Shown: positions 51,603 to 59,786 of the stretch, piece by piece
Position numbering within the stretch: position 1 is the first letter of the stretch
Layout of the letters: each line of letters opens with the position of its first letter
Assembly (NCBI GenBank): GCA_021737695.1
Contig: JAIPDL010000005.1
Span: 1 to 64,000, forward strand
Source: Desulfotignum sp.
Lineage (GTDB): Bacteria > Desulfobacterota > Desulfobacteria > Desulfobacterales > Desulfobacteraceae
Length of the DNA stretch: 64,000 nt
Direction: 5' to 3'
Made by a program: the position numbers and the translations under genes
Notes under the pieces: generated by a model
Seen by the model: the letters and a program-made list of their open reading frames with translations, nothing else
Databases searched by the model: none
What the model was told of the DNA's origin: nothing

Positions 51603-51822
51603 AAATAATGAGTTCCTGTTTGTTGTTTACGATAAAATATATGTGAACCTTCTATATTATTGAATCAATATATTATTATCAACGATAAAAGGCAATATTT
51701 TTCGAACCCGGTCACAGAATCCGGCCGGATAAGGGGGTTAAAATGAAAAAAACAATACCCAACCTTCGGGGTCCGTGGTATAAACATATCCATAATATAT
51801 ATCAATCCAACAGGATCCGCCC
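51603..51822. other. intergenic region between divergent hflK and dciA
   Basis: A 220-base AT-rich gap, richest at 51640-51710. It probably holds divergent promoters, but I see no clear consensus pair or hairpin. Confidence 0.5.
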
Positions 51823-52140
51823 ATGCCTCCTCCCAACAACCGCAAACTGATCCATATCCGTGACATTCTTGCCACGGCCCTGGAAAAATACCGACCGGCC
51901 AAAGACACTGAAATGACCCGCATCTGGGATATCTGGGAAACGGCCGTGGGACAGCCCATCGCCATGAATGCCAAACCCCACGCCTTCAGAGACGGCGTGC
52001 TCATTGTTCATGTATCCAGTTCATCATGGATCCACCAGCTCAAATTTCTGGAAAAACAGATGACCGCCAATATCAATACCCATTTGGACCAGCCCCTGGT
52101 TCAGCAGATCCGGTTTAAAATTGGCAGCATATACAGTTGA
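51823..52140 (+). CDS. DUF721/DciA-like protein (helicase-loader related)
   Basis: A 105-aa protein with 'IWDIWETAVGQPIAMNAKPH' and 'FRDGVLIVHVSSSSWIHQLK', the core of the DUF721 (DciA) KH-like domain. DciA proteins help load the replicative helicase in many bacteria that lack DnaC. The C-terminal half binds as 'IRFKIGSIYS'. It overlaps the methyltransferase gene by 20 bases. The role in this organism is inferred from the family. Confidence 0.8.
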   Translation: MPPPNNRKLIHIRDILATALEKYRPAKDTEMTRIWDIWETAVGQPIAMNAKPHAFRDGVLIVHVSSSSWIHQLKFLEKQMTANINTHLDQPLVQQIRFKIGSIYS

Positions 52141-52840
52141 TACCCTGTTTGACCCCCCGTTGACCCTGTTTCAGCCTGAAACCGGATACCGGTTTTCCCT
52201 GGACCCGGTCCTTCTGGCCGGTCATGTCCTTCCGGGGCCCAAAGACCGGATCATGGATATCGGGTGCGGGTGCGGTATTCTGTGTTTGATCCTGGCAGGC
52301 CGTCATCCGGAAATCTCAATCACGGGCATCGAAATCCAGAAAGATCTGGCCGACCTGGCCCAAAAAAATGCCGTGTGCAACCACATGTCAGACCGGATCC
52401 GCATCCGGCACCAGGATATCCAAACCCTGTCTGTCACTGATTTGCCCGCCCCCATGGACCTTATCGTGTCCAATCCGCCTTACAAAAAAAAATCCACCGG
52501 CCGGGTGAACCCGGACCGGGGACGGGCCCTGGCCCGGCATGAAATCACATTGGATATCCACACCCTGGCGGCCTGCGCCCACGTTTTATTACGACCGGAA
52601 GGACGGCTGAGCCTTATTTTTCCGGCATCCCGCACAGCAGATCTCACAACCGCACTGGGACACGCCGGGTTTTGGATCGACTGGATACGGTATGTCCATT
52701 TTGGTATCAATGATGCGGCCCAACGGGTCCTGGTCAGTGCCGTCAAATCCGGCACCGCCACCACCCCATGCCCGCCGCTGTATCTGTATCACCCGGACGG
52801 CACCCCCACCCGGGCGCATTCAGCTCTTTTTGAGTGGTGA
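52121..52840 (+). CDS. tRNA1(Val) adenine-N6-methyltransferase-like protein (TrmN6 family)
   Basis: A Rossmann methyltransferase of 239 aa starting at TTG 52121 with 'TVDTLFDPPLTLFQPETGYR', the characteristic N-terminus of the TrmN6 group. SAM-binding motif I is 'IMDIGCGCGILCLILA', and the catalytic amino-group site is 'LIVSNPPYKKKSTGR'. Such enzymes methylate N6 of adenine in tRNA or related substrates. The start overlaps the dciA-like gene and has no obvious ribosome-binding site, consistent with coupling. Confidence 0.82.
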   Translation: MAAYTVDTLFDPPLTLFQPETGYRFSLDPVLLAGHVLPGPKDRIMDIGCGCGILCLILAGRHPEISITGIEIQKDLADLAQKNAVCNHMSDRIRIRHQDIQTLSVTDLPAPMDLIVSNPPYKKKSTGRVNPDRGRALARHEITLDIHTLAACAHVLLRPEGRLSLIFPASRTADLTTALGHAGFWIDWIRYVHFGINDAAQRVLVSAVKSGTATTPCPPLYLYHPDGTPTRAHSALFEW

Positions 52841-52865
52841 TTTTATTGAGCGGGTGGTTTAATCC

Positions 52866-52894
52866 TTGACACCGGCGTAAAAAGATACTATTTT
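52866..52894 (+). promoter_or_regulatory. sigma70-type promoter of tRNA-Ser
   Basis: TTGACA at 52866-52871, 17-base spacer and TATTTT at 52889-52894, about 20 bases before the mature tRNA. Transcripts may continue into dnaX. Confidence 0.6.
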
Positions 52895-52913
52895 CCCCAG
52901 ATTAATTGACTGC

Positions 52914-53004
<91 letters not shown>

Positions 53005-53021
53005 CACCCCCTTCGGACACC

Positions 53022-54707
53022 ATGTCTTATCAGGTTTTAGCACTCAAATACCGGCCCCAGACATTTGACGATGTGGTGGGCCAGACCCATGTCACCACCA
53101 CCCTTGGGAATGCCATTTTGCAGGACCGGGTGGCCCATGCCATGCTGTTCACCGGCCCCAGGGGCACGGGCAAAACCACCATTGCCCGGATTCTGGCCAA
53201 AGCCATGAATTGTACCACCGGCCCGACTCCGACCCCGTGCAACCAGTGCAAATCCTGTAAAGAAATCATTGCCGGGCATTGCGCGGATGTATTCGAGATC
53301 GACGGGGCCTCCAACAACAGCGTGGACCAGATCCGGGATCTGCGGGAAAACGTCACGTATCTGCCGGCAGCCGCCCCTTACAAGATCTATATCATCGACG
53401 AAGTGCACATGCTGTCCACGGCTGCATTCAATGCGCTGCTCAAAACCCTGGAAGAACCGCCCGACCATGTGCTGTTCATCTTTGCCACCACTGAAGTCCA
53501 TAAAATCCCGGCCACCATTCTGTCCCGGTGCCAGCGCCATGATCTGGGACGGATTCCTTTGGAGGCCATTTCCGAACTGCTGAAACAAATATGTGCCAAA
53601 GAAGGGTTTGGTGTTCAAGACCAGGGGCTGGAACTGATCGCACTGGAAGCGGATGGGTCGGTTCGCGATGCGTTGAGCCTGCTGGACCGCATTCTGTCGG
53701 CCACCCCTGAAAAAACCATCTCCTATGAAATGGTGATGAATCATCTCGGGGTTCTGGACCGGCGCATCATGCACGAATTAAGCGATGCCCTGTTTGAAGA
53801 AAATGTGGCCGGCCTGATCGCTTTAGTGGACCGTGTCAATGATACCGGCCTGGACTTGAAAAAATTCTACGGCGATCTGATTGCCCATTTCCGGGATTTG
53901 AATATCATCAAACAGTGCGGTCCGGATCATCCGGCCGTCAACCTGACCGCCGGTGAAAAAAAACAGATTCACACCCGGGTGGCTCAGATGCCGGAGGAAT
54001 ATTTAGGACATCTGCTCCAGGTTTTGCTCACCGATGAAGACATGGTCAAGCGCACCAGTCATACCCGCATTGCCATTGAAACGGTTTTGTTCAAACTGCG
54101 CCAGGTCCGGGCCGGTGCATCCATCGACCGGATCATCACACAGCTGGACCTTCTGGCACAGCAGATGAAATCAGGCGAAACAATGCCGGACAATCCCCCT
54201 GACATCCGCCCTTCCCGGCCGGATGGTGACCAGCAAAGTTCTCCCGACCCGATCCAGGCCCCCCGGCCAGCCTATGCGTCCCCGGCGGCAGGGTCCCCTG
54301 TATCAGAGCAGATCCGGGAAACCGTTGACGAACCATCCCCCGATCCTCCGGAGCCCCCCCGGACCTGGGACGGGTTTTTGATCCGGATCGAACCGTTGAT
54401 GCCGTTCATGCATGTGCTGCTGACCCGGGGACAGATCGCTTCGGAAACCCGGGATACGCTGGAAGTGCACCTGTCGGACTGCACCCAGTTTGACCGGAAA
54501 CGGCTCAAAGACAAACAGGGGGAACTTGAAAAACAGTGCCGAAAATTTCTGGGAAAAACACTGAAGATCCATGTGGCATCCCGGGCCCGGCCCCTTGCTA
54601 TGGCCGAAGAAAAAGCAAAAGATGCCAAAGCATTGCAGGCTGCGGCCAATCACCCGCTGGTGCAAAGTGCCAAAGAAATTTTCAATGGTGAAATCATTAA
54701 CATGTAA
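53022..54707 (+). CDS. dnaX: DNA polymerase III subunit tau/gamma
   Basis: A 561-aa clamp-loader protein with 'YQVLALKYRPQTFDDVVGQ', Walker A 'GPRGTGKTTIARIL', zinc Cys cluster 'CTTGPTPTPCNQCKSC', 'IDEVHMLSTAAFNALLKTLE' and the SRC motif 'TILSRCQRHDL'. A Pro-rich linker (about 400-450) leads to a C-terminal tau-like domain. Only 17 bases separate it from tRNA-Ser and no ribosome-binding site precedes the ATG, so it may be read from the tRNA promoter. It starts the dnaX-ebfC-recR unit. Confidence 0.94.
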   Translation: MSYQVLALKYRPQTFDDVVGQTHVTTTLGNAILQDRVAHAMLFTGPRGTGKTTIARILAKAMNCTTGPTPTPCNQCKSCKEIIAGHCADVFEIDGASNNSVDQIRDLRENVTYLPAAAPYKIYIIDEVHMLSTAAFNALLKTLEEPPDHVLFIFATTEVHKIPATILSRCQRHDLGRIPLEAISELLKQICAKEGFGVQDQGLELIALEADGSVRDALSLLDRILSATPEKTISYEMVMNHLGVLDRRIMHELSDALFEENVAGLIALVDRVNDTGLDLKKFYGDLIAHFRDLNIIKQCGPDHPAVNLTAGEKKQIHTRVAQMPEEYLGHLLQVLLTDEDMVKRTSHTRIAIETVLFKLRQVRAGASIDRIITQLDLLAQQMKSGETMPDNPPDIRPSRPDGDQQSSPDPIQAPRPAYASPAAGSPVSEQIRETVDEPSPDPPEPPRTWDGFLIRIEPLMPFMHVLLTRGQIASETRDTLEVHLSDCTQFDRKRLKDKQGELEKQCRKFLGKTLKIHVASRARPLAMAEEKAKDAKALQAAANHPLVQSAKEIFNGEIINM

Positions 54708-54728
54708 CAACGACTCAGGAGAGTGAGG

Positions 54729-55037
54729 ATGAAAAATATGAACAATATGATGAAACAGGCCCAGAAACTGCAGAAAAAAATGCTTCAGGCCCAGGAGGAT
54801 CTGGCGACCAAAACCGTGGAGGCTTCGGCCGGTGGAGGGATGGTCAAAGTGGTGGCCAACGGCGGCCAGAAGATCGAATCCATTGTTCTGGAAAAAGAGG
54901 TGGTGGATCCGGACGATGTGGAAATGCTCCAGGACCTGGTCATGGCTGCGGTGAACGATGCATTGAAAAAATCCCAGGAAATGATGTCTGCTGAGATGAG
55001 CAAGCTCACCGGCGGAATGAACATCCCGGGTCTGTAG
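54729..55037 (+). CDS. ebfC: YbaB/EbfC family nucleoid-associated protein
   Basis: I chose the ATG at 54729, five bases after AGGAGAG; GTG 54723 sits on the ribosome-binding site. The protein is typical: '[20 protein letters not shown]', '[20 protein letters not shown]', '[20 protein letters not shown]'. It binds DNA as a dimer and is commonly found between dnaX and recR, as here. Confidence 0.95.
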   Translation: MKNMNNMMKQAQKLQKKMLQAQEDLATKTVEASAGGGMVKVVANGGQKIESIVLEKEVVDPDDVEMLQDLVMAAVNDALKKSQEMMSAEMSKLTGGMNIPGL

Positions 55038-55042
55038 CCTCT

Positions 55043-55642
55043 GTGACCCATTATCCGGATGCCATTCTCAAGCTGATCTCCAGTTTTTCCACGCTGCCGG
55101 GAATCGGCCGGAAAACGGCGGAACGACTGGCCCTGCACCTGCTTCATGCACCGGATCAAGACGCATCGGCCCTGGCAGCTGATATCATTGAACTCAAGCG
55201 GTCCGTGCGGGTCTGTGCCACCTGTTTTTCCCTCAGCGACCGGGAAACCTGCCGGATCTGTGCGGATCCATCCCGGGACCCCGGGCTGATCTGTGTGGTG
55301 GAAAATCCGGCCGACCTGGCCGCCATTGAAAAATCCAGATCCTTTACAGGATGTTATCATGTGCTGGGGGGGGCATTGTCTCCCATTGACGGGATCGGAC
55401 CCGATGATATCCGTTTAAAGGAACTTTTCAACCGGGCCGATCCCCGAAAAGTCCGGGAAATCATCATTGCCACCCGGACCAATGTGGAAGGGGAAGCCAC
55501 GGCCGCCTACATTCATGAGCGCCTCAAATCCCGGGGTGTCACCCTCACCCGGATCGCATCCGGTGTCCCCATGGGCGGAGATCTTCAGTATGTGGATCCT
55601 TTGACCCTGCAAAAAGCCATGGAAAAACGATATGACGTCTGA
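55043..55642 (+). CDS. recR: recombination protein RecR
   Basis: A 199-aa protein with a helix-hairpin-helix ('FSTLPGIGRKTAERLALHLL'), a Cys4 zinc finger ('CATCFSLSDRETCRIC'), and a Toprim domain ('GLICVVENPADLAAIEKS', 'IIATRTNVEGEATAAYI'). It acts with RecO/RecF in gap repair. It starts with GTG five bases after ebfC. Confidence 0.96.
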   Translation: MTHYPDAILKLISSFSTLPGIGRKTAERLALHLLHAPDQDASALAADIIELKRSVRVCATCFSLSDRETCRICADPSRDPGLICVVENPADLAAIEKSRSFTGCYHVLGGALSPIDGIGPDDIRLKELFNRADPRKVREIIIATRTNVEGEATAAYIHERLKSRGVTLTRIASGVPMGGDLQYVDPLTLQKAMEKRYDV

Positions 55643-56045
55643 ATTTCAAACGCTGGATGATATTTTTCAATGTCAAATGTGCGGACAGTGCTGCAACGGG
55701 TTTGGCGGCACCTATGTGACACCTGACGATATTGTGCGCATCAGCACCTATATCCAGGCCGATCCGGATGAATTTATCCCCCGATACTGCGACATGACCG
55801 GTGCCGGGCCCGTGCTGACCCAGGGACCGGACGGGCGTTGCATTTTTTTTAACACAGACACTCAATGCACGATCCATCCGGTAAAACCCCGGATGTGCCG
55901 GGCCTGGCCGTTTTTAAACACCGTGGTGCATCATCCTGAAAACTGGGATGCCATGGCATCCGCCTGTCCCGGCATGATACCATCGGTGCCCCATGGGGAT
56001 CTGGTGCGAATTATCGCGGATCACATCGAAAAAAGAGGGTTCTGA
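55632..56045 (+). CDS. YkgJ-type cysteine-cluster protein
   Basis: A 137-aa protein with 'CQMCGQCCNGFGGTYVTP', 'CIFFNTDTQCTIHPVKPRMC' and a downstream 'ASACPGM', i.e. the spaced Cys set of the YkgJ/UPF0153 zinc- or iron-chelating family. The function is not known. It overlaps recR by 11 bases. Confidence 0.87.
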   Translation: MTSEFQTLDDIFQCQMCGQCCNGFGGTYVTPDDIVRISTYIQADPDEFIPRYCDMTGAGPVLTQGPDGRCIFFNTDTQCTIHPVKPRMCRAWPFLNTVVHHPENWDAMASACPGMIPSVPHGDLVRIIADHIEKRGF

Positions 56046-56085
56046 CCCGGCTCTTTTTTGCATGTCACCCGGCCGGTTCACCCAT

Positions 56086-56637
56086 TTATTCCGAATATCC
56101 GTTCAACCACCAGTTGTCCCACCGGGTTTCCAGAATATCGGCGGCCATCTGCTTTCCCATGTCGGTTTTCAGGCGCTCCCCGATCACTTCCAGCCATCGG
56201 TCCGGAAACGCGGCCCCCGTGTCTTTGAGTTTTTTTAATTCCAGGATGAACGACAGCTGATCCGCATCTTTTGCCAGCCGGGCCTCCAGGGTTTTTCCGG
56301 CATTGAATTCCCCCACCAGGGAAATGATGTCCGGGCCAAAGGGCATGTCCCGGACCAGATGGGTCAAGGCGGCTGCCTCATCCACCCGGGCGTAGTTTTT
56401 CTGCACATAATTGAAGTCCCCCGTCCTGGCTTCAGCCATGTCATGGACCAGGGCCATGGCGGTCAACCGTTCCCCATCCACTTCAGGTACCATCCGGGCC
56501 ATGATCCAGCAGATGAATGTCGTGGTGAAACAATGGTCTGCAATACTTTCCGCTCCGTTTCCCAGAAATGCGTAACCGGACCGTTTCAGATCTTTAAGCA
56601 TCCGGGCTTCAAACAATAGATTTGCTATCTGCTTCAT
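56086..56637 (-). CDS. HD-domain hydrolase, YfbR/HDDC2-like 5'-nucleotidase
   Basis: A 183-aa HD-superfamily protein with 'GAESIADHCFTTTFICWIMA' (first His), 'ALVHDMAEARTGDFNYV' (HD pair) and 'LAKDADQLSFILEL' (final Asp). This matches the YfbR/HDDC2 set, which dephosphorylates deoxyribonucleoside monophosphates. It is convergent with the recR unit. The exact substrate is uncertain. Confidence 0.83.
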   Translation of the reverse strand: MKQIANLLFEARMLKDLKRSGYAFLGNGAESIADHCFTTTFICWIMARMVPEVDGERLTAMALVHDMAEARTGDFNYVQKNYARVDEAAALTHLVRDMPFGPDIISLVGEFNAGKTLEARLAKDADQLSFILELKKLKDTGAAFPDRWLEVIGERLKTDMGKQMAADILETRWDNWWLNGYSE

Positions 56638-56743
56638 GGGGTCTCCATCCTAAGGTTGACTTTTGGCCGAAAGGCTGTACAACTACACAATTTAATTTTA
56701 AATGCTGATTCATTTTAATATTCGAATCAATAAAGGATAATCA

Positions 56744-57625
56744 GTGACCTTTGTCAAACTGTTTTTAACCGCTTTTTTCTGGGGCGGGACCTTTATTGCC
56801 GGCAAACAGCTGGCCGGACAGGTCTCCCCTTCATGTACCGCTTTTCTGCGGTTTACCATTGCATCGATTTTCCTGCTCCTTCTAACCCGGCGCATGGAAG
56901 GCCGCCTGCCCAGAATCCGGTTCAACCAACTGGTCTGGATATTTTTGTCCGGCCTGACCGGCATTTTTGCCTATAACCTGTTTTTCTTTACCGGCCTGAA
57001 CTTTATCAACGCCAACCGGGCCTCTTTGATCATCGCCACCAACCCGATTTTTATCAGCGTGTTTTCTGCACTTTTGTTCAAAGAATCCCTGACCCCGGGC
57101 AAGATCATCGGTCTGGTTTTGTCGGTGAGCGGGGCCATGACCATTATTTCCAACGGCCATCCATGGATTTTGTTCCAGACCGGGATCGGTGCCGGCGAGA
57201 TGGCCATTTTAGGGTGTGTGGTGTCCTGGGTCTCCTATTCCCTGCTGGCCAAACCCATGATGACCACCCTGTCACCCGTGGCCGCCGTGTGCTATTCTTC
57301 TGTGGCCGGGACGATCATGCTGTTTTTTCCGGCCGTGTATAACGGACTGTTCCAGGCCCTGCCCGGGTATACCCTGCCGCACTGGGCCGGATTTTTCTAT
57401 CTGGGATTTTTCGGCACAGTGCTGGGATTTTTCTGGTATTATCAAGGCATTCAGAAAATCGGCCCCACCCGGGCCGGGGTTTTTATCAATTTTGTTCCCG
57501 TCAGTGCGGTAATACTGTCTTTTATCATTTTAAACGAACCCGTGACACCCGCCCTGGCCGTGGGTGCGATCCTGGTTCTGTCCGGGGTCTATCTGACCAC
57601 CCGGCCGGCTCAGACTTCCCCATAA
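56744..57625 (+). CDS. EamA/DMT-superfamily membrane transporter
   Basis: A 293-aa protein of about ten hydrophobic helices in two repeats; 'FLTAFFWGGTFIAGKQLAG' and 'FLGTVLGFFWYYQGIQKIGP'-type words (seen at the start of each EamA repeat) identify the family. It starts with GTG after AAGGA. The substrate cannot be told; such proteins export metabolites or amino acids. It lies 14 bases before the amidinohydrolase gene, so the two may act together. Confidence 0.88.
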   Translation: MTFVKLFLTAFFWGGTFIAGKQLAGQVSPSCTAFLRFTIASIFLLLLTRRMEGRLPRIRFNQLVWIFLSGLTGIFAYNLFFFTGLNFINANRASLIIATNPIFISVFSALLFKESLTPGKIIGLVLSVSGAMTIISNGHPWILFQTGIGAGEMAILGCVVSWVSYSLLAKPMMTTLSPVAAVCYSSVAGTIMLFFPAVYNGLFQALPGYTLPHWAGFFYLGFFGTVLGFFWYYQGIQKIGPTRAGVFINFVPVSAVILSFIILNEPVTPALAVGAILVLSGVYLTTRPAQTSP

Positions 57626-57639
57626 AAGGAGATTCACAC

Positions 57640-58401
57640 ATGTTCACCTCTGCCATGGTCAAATCCCCCTGTCCAAACATGGTCCACGGCATCCGCCACA
57701 CCGACATGGGCACACCGGATTTTGCGCGTGCATGCCGTCAGCATGGGCTGTACATTGACGCATTGACGCGCTGCGGTCTGTCCGTGACAGTGCTGGAACA
57801 AGATGACGCGTTTGCCGATTCCACATTTATCGAAGACACCTGCCTGGTCACGGAAAAATGCGTGGTAATCACCCGTCCCGGCCACCTGTCCCGACGGGGT
57901 GAAACCCGGGCCGTGGCCCATGCCATGCAGCCGTATAACCGACCTGTGATGGAAATCACCCCACCGGGCACCCTGGATGCCGGGGATGTGATGCAGGTTG
58001 ACCGTCATTTTTATGTGGGATTGTCCGGCCGGACCAATGCCGCCGGGATCCGGCAGCTGGAACAGTTTCTGGAGCCATATGGATACACCGTGTCCGCCAT
58101 TGGGCTGACCTCGGTACTTCATCTGAAAACCGGGGTGTCTTATCTGGAAAATAATTGTCTGCTGGCCTGGGGAGAGTTTATCTCCCGGCCGGAATTTTCT
58201 GATTTCACGATTCTTCCGGTGGATGATTCCGAAGCCTATGCTGCCAACAGTGTGTGGATCAATGACCGGGTCCTGGTTCCGGCCGGATTTGAAAAAACCC
58301 GATCCCTGATTGACGCCCATGGCTATGACACCCTGGCCGTGGATGTGTCTGAATTTCAGAAACTGGACGGAGGGCTCAGCTGCCTGTCTTTGCGATTCTG
58401 A
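57640..58401 (+). CDS. DDAH-like amidinohydrolase (guanidino-group modifying family)
   Basis: A 253-aa protein resembling N(G),N(G)-dimethylarginine dimethylaminohydrolase: 'FADSTFIEDTCLVTEKCVVI', 'PGTLDAGDVMQVDRHFYVGL', 'GRTNAAGIRQLEQFL', 'SVLHLKTGVSYLENNCLL' (catalytic His) and the terminal 'LDGGLSCLSLRF' (catalytic Cys). Such enzymes hydrolyse methylated arginines to citrulline. It is the second gene after the EamA transporter and ends before a strong hairpin. Confidence 0.88.
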   Translation: MFTSAMVKSPCPNMVHGIRHTDMGTPDFARACRQHGLYIDALTRCGLSVTVLEQDDAFADSTFIEDTCLVTEKCVVITRPGHLSRRGETRAVAHAMQPYNRPVMEITPPGTLDAGDVMQVDRHFYVGLSGRTNAAGIRQLEQFLEPYGYTVSAIGLTSVLHLKTGVSYLENNCLLAWGEFISRPEFSDFTILPVDDSEAYAANSVWINDRVLVPAGFEKTRSLIDAHGYDTLAVDVSEFQKLDGGLSCLSLRF

Positions 58402-58410
58402 TGTGTCGGT

Positions 58411-58463
58411 AAAAAAAAGATGCCGGATATGCCTTGAAAACAATCAAAGGCACATCCGGCATC
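58411..58463 (-). terminator. hairpin with T-run, terminator of the ferredoxin gene
   Basis: Arms 58419-58435 and 58446-58463 pair over about 17 bases with one mismatch (GATGCCGGAT core). On the minus strand they are followed by a run of eight T residues, so the element terminates the ferredoxin transcript. It may also stop the opposing amidinohydrolase transcript. Confidence 0.85.
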
Positions 58464-58505
58464 CATGCAACCACCCATCTGCAAATGGTTGTTTAAATCC
58501 GCCGC

Positions 58506-58694
58506 CTAATCTTCTTCAACAACGATGGCGTCTTCTTCACAAACTTCCACGCAGCTTTCGCAGCCCATGCATTCTTCCGCATTGACCGGCACGGATTTAT
58601 CGTTCTGCATTTCAAACACTTCCACCGGGCATACGTCTACACATTCTTCACAACCAACGCATTTGGATTCATCAACAATCGGGGTAAAAGCCAT
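58506..58694 (-). CDS. 2[4Fe-4S] ferredoxin
   Basis: A 62-aa protein with two classical cluster motifs: 'CVGCEECVDVCPVEVF' and 'CMGCESCVEVCEEDAI'. It is very acidic at the end ('VVEED'), typical of low-potential clostridial-type ferredoxins common in sulfate reducers. A single gene with a good ribosome-binding site (GGAGG) and its own terminator. It carries electrons for anaerobic metabolism. Confidence 0.96.
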   Translation of the reverse strand: MAFTPIVDESKCVGCEECVDVCPVEVFEMQNDKSVPVNAEECMGCESCVEVCEEDAIVVEED

Positions 58695-58826
58695 TTTTAC
58701 AGCCTCCTGAAATTAAATTAAAAATCATTGCTTTTGCAATTATAACGCCATTTTTCAACATCAATTTTTTTTACAACTGATTTAAAAAACGCTTTTATAA
58801 CATGTCCTTTCCTAAAATCAAGCTTT

Positions 58827-59786
58827 TTATGGTTTTAATGTCACCCGGCATATCAGCAAACGGGTTCCGGGCAGGTTCAGCTTTTTTTCCAGGTCCGGAC
58901 CTTCAACCATCTGCGCCTGGATCCGACCGATCCGGGCACAGGAATCATCCATGACAGCCAGTGTGTTCCGGGCCTGTGAAACGCCCACCGGCCCGGCTGT
59001 CAGGGTGCTCAGCAGGGTCAGCACCCGGCTGTGCCAGTCCGACTGATGGACACACCCATCTTCATGCACCTTTATGCCGTCAATGTCAAGGGCATTTATG
59101 ACCCGGGTCCCGTTTGCCGCCACCTGATCAAATACGGTGCCACTGGTGGTCACAAACGCCCGGGGTTTGAGTTCTGAAAACAGATGGATTTCCCGGGCAC
59201 AGGCGGCCCAGGCCCGGATCCGTTCCAGGGTCATGACCGCGCCGGGATCCGGCCCCTGGGATTGAATGGTCTGTGATGACAATGGGTCCGGATCTCCCCG
59301 CAGTTCAGAGAACAGACCCGCCCGTTTTTTTTCCAGCCCGGCCATGGCCTGGTCAATGGTTTCATTTTCGGCATCCGTGAGTTTGGCGATGAGTGAAAAC
59401 AGCAATGGGTCCGCCTGTTTTAAATCATTTTGGCAACGCTGCGGTGTCCCGGCCATTCGGGCCCGCAGTTCCGACCCGATGGCGGCCGGTCCCAGATGAT
59501 CGGTCAAATAGGGATTGTCCCGGATCAAATTTTTTAAATTATGTTCATTCCCCTGATGCAGCGAGGCCCAGTTCATCCAGGCAGAAACCTGTGACGACAC
59601 CTGCGCCAGCCGGTTTTTTGAAGAAAACACCGGAACCGCAGTCCCGTGTTTCACCAGCGACACCATCTGCGGATCCTGATTCAGGTCCGGGGCCAGGGGT
59701 AAAAACACAAATTGCGGGAAAAAAGCGGCCAGTGTCATCCGCTGGGTCTCATTGACATGGGAAAAAGGAAAAAATAACATTTCCAT
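58827..59786 (-). CDS. hypothetical protein, 319 aa
   Basis: I do not recognise this protein. No signal peptide or membrane helix is evident, so it is probably cytoplasmic. It begins 'MEMLFFPFSHVNETQRMTLA' and contains a helical middle region ('FSLIAKLTDAENETIDQAMA') and a C-terminal part with 'RLLICRVTL'. I see no catalytic motif. The start touches the stop of the CysK-CysS fusion, so the two are probably coupled and may act in one process. Confidence 0.7.
   Translation of the reverse strand: MEMLFFPFSHVNETQRMTLAAFFPQFVFLPLAPDLNQDPQMVSLVKHGTAVPVFSSKNRLAQVSSQVSAWMNWASLHQGNEHNLKNLIRDNPYLTDHLGPAAIGSELRARMAGTPQRCQNDLKQADPLLFSLIAKLTDAENETIDQAMAGLEKKRAGLFSELRGDPDPLSSQTIQSQGPDPGAVMTLERIRAWAACAREIHLFSELKPRAFVTTSGTVFDQVAANGTRVINALDIDGIKVHEDGCVHQSDWHSRVLTLLSTLTAGPVGVSQARNTLAVMDDSCARIGRIQAQMVEGPDLEKKLNLPGTRLLICRVTLKP

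Noticed and set aside
53956-53963. Run of eight A in dnaX as a programmed frameshift site for a short gamma product
   Set aside because: It lies at about codon 313, inside the collar domain. A slipped product would stop soon after and lose part of the oligomerisation domain, unlike known gamma forms.
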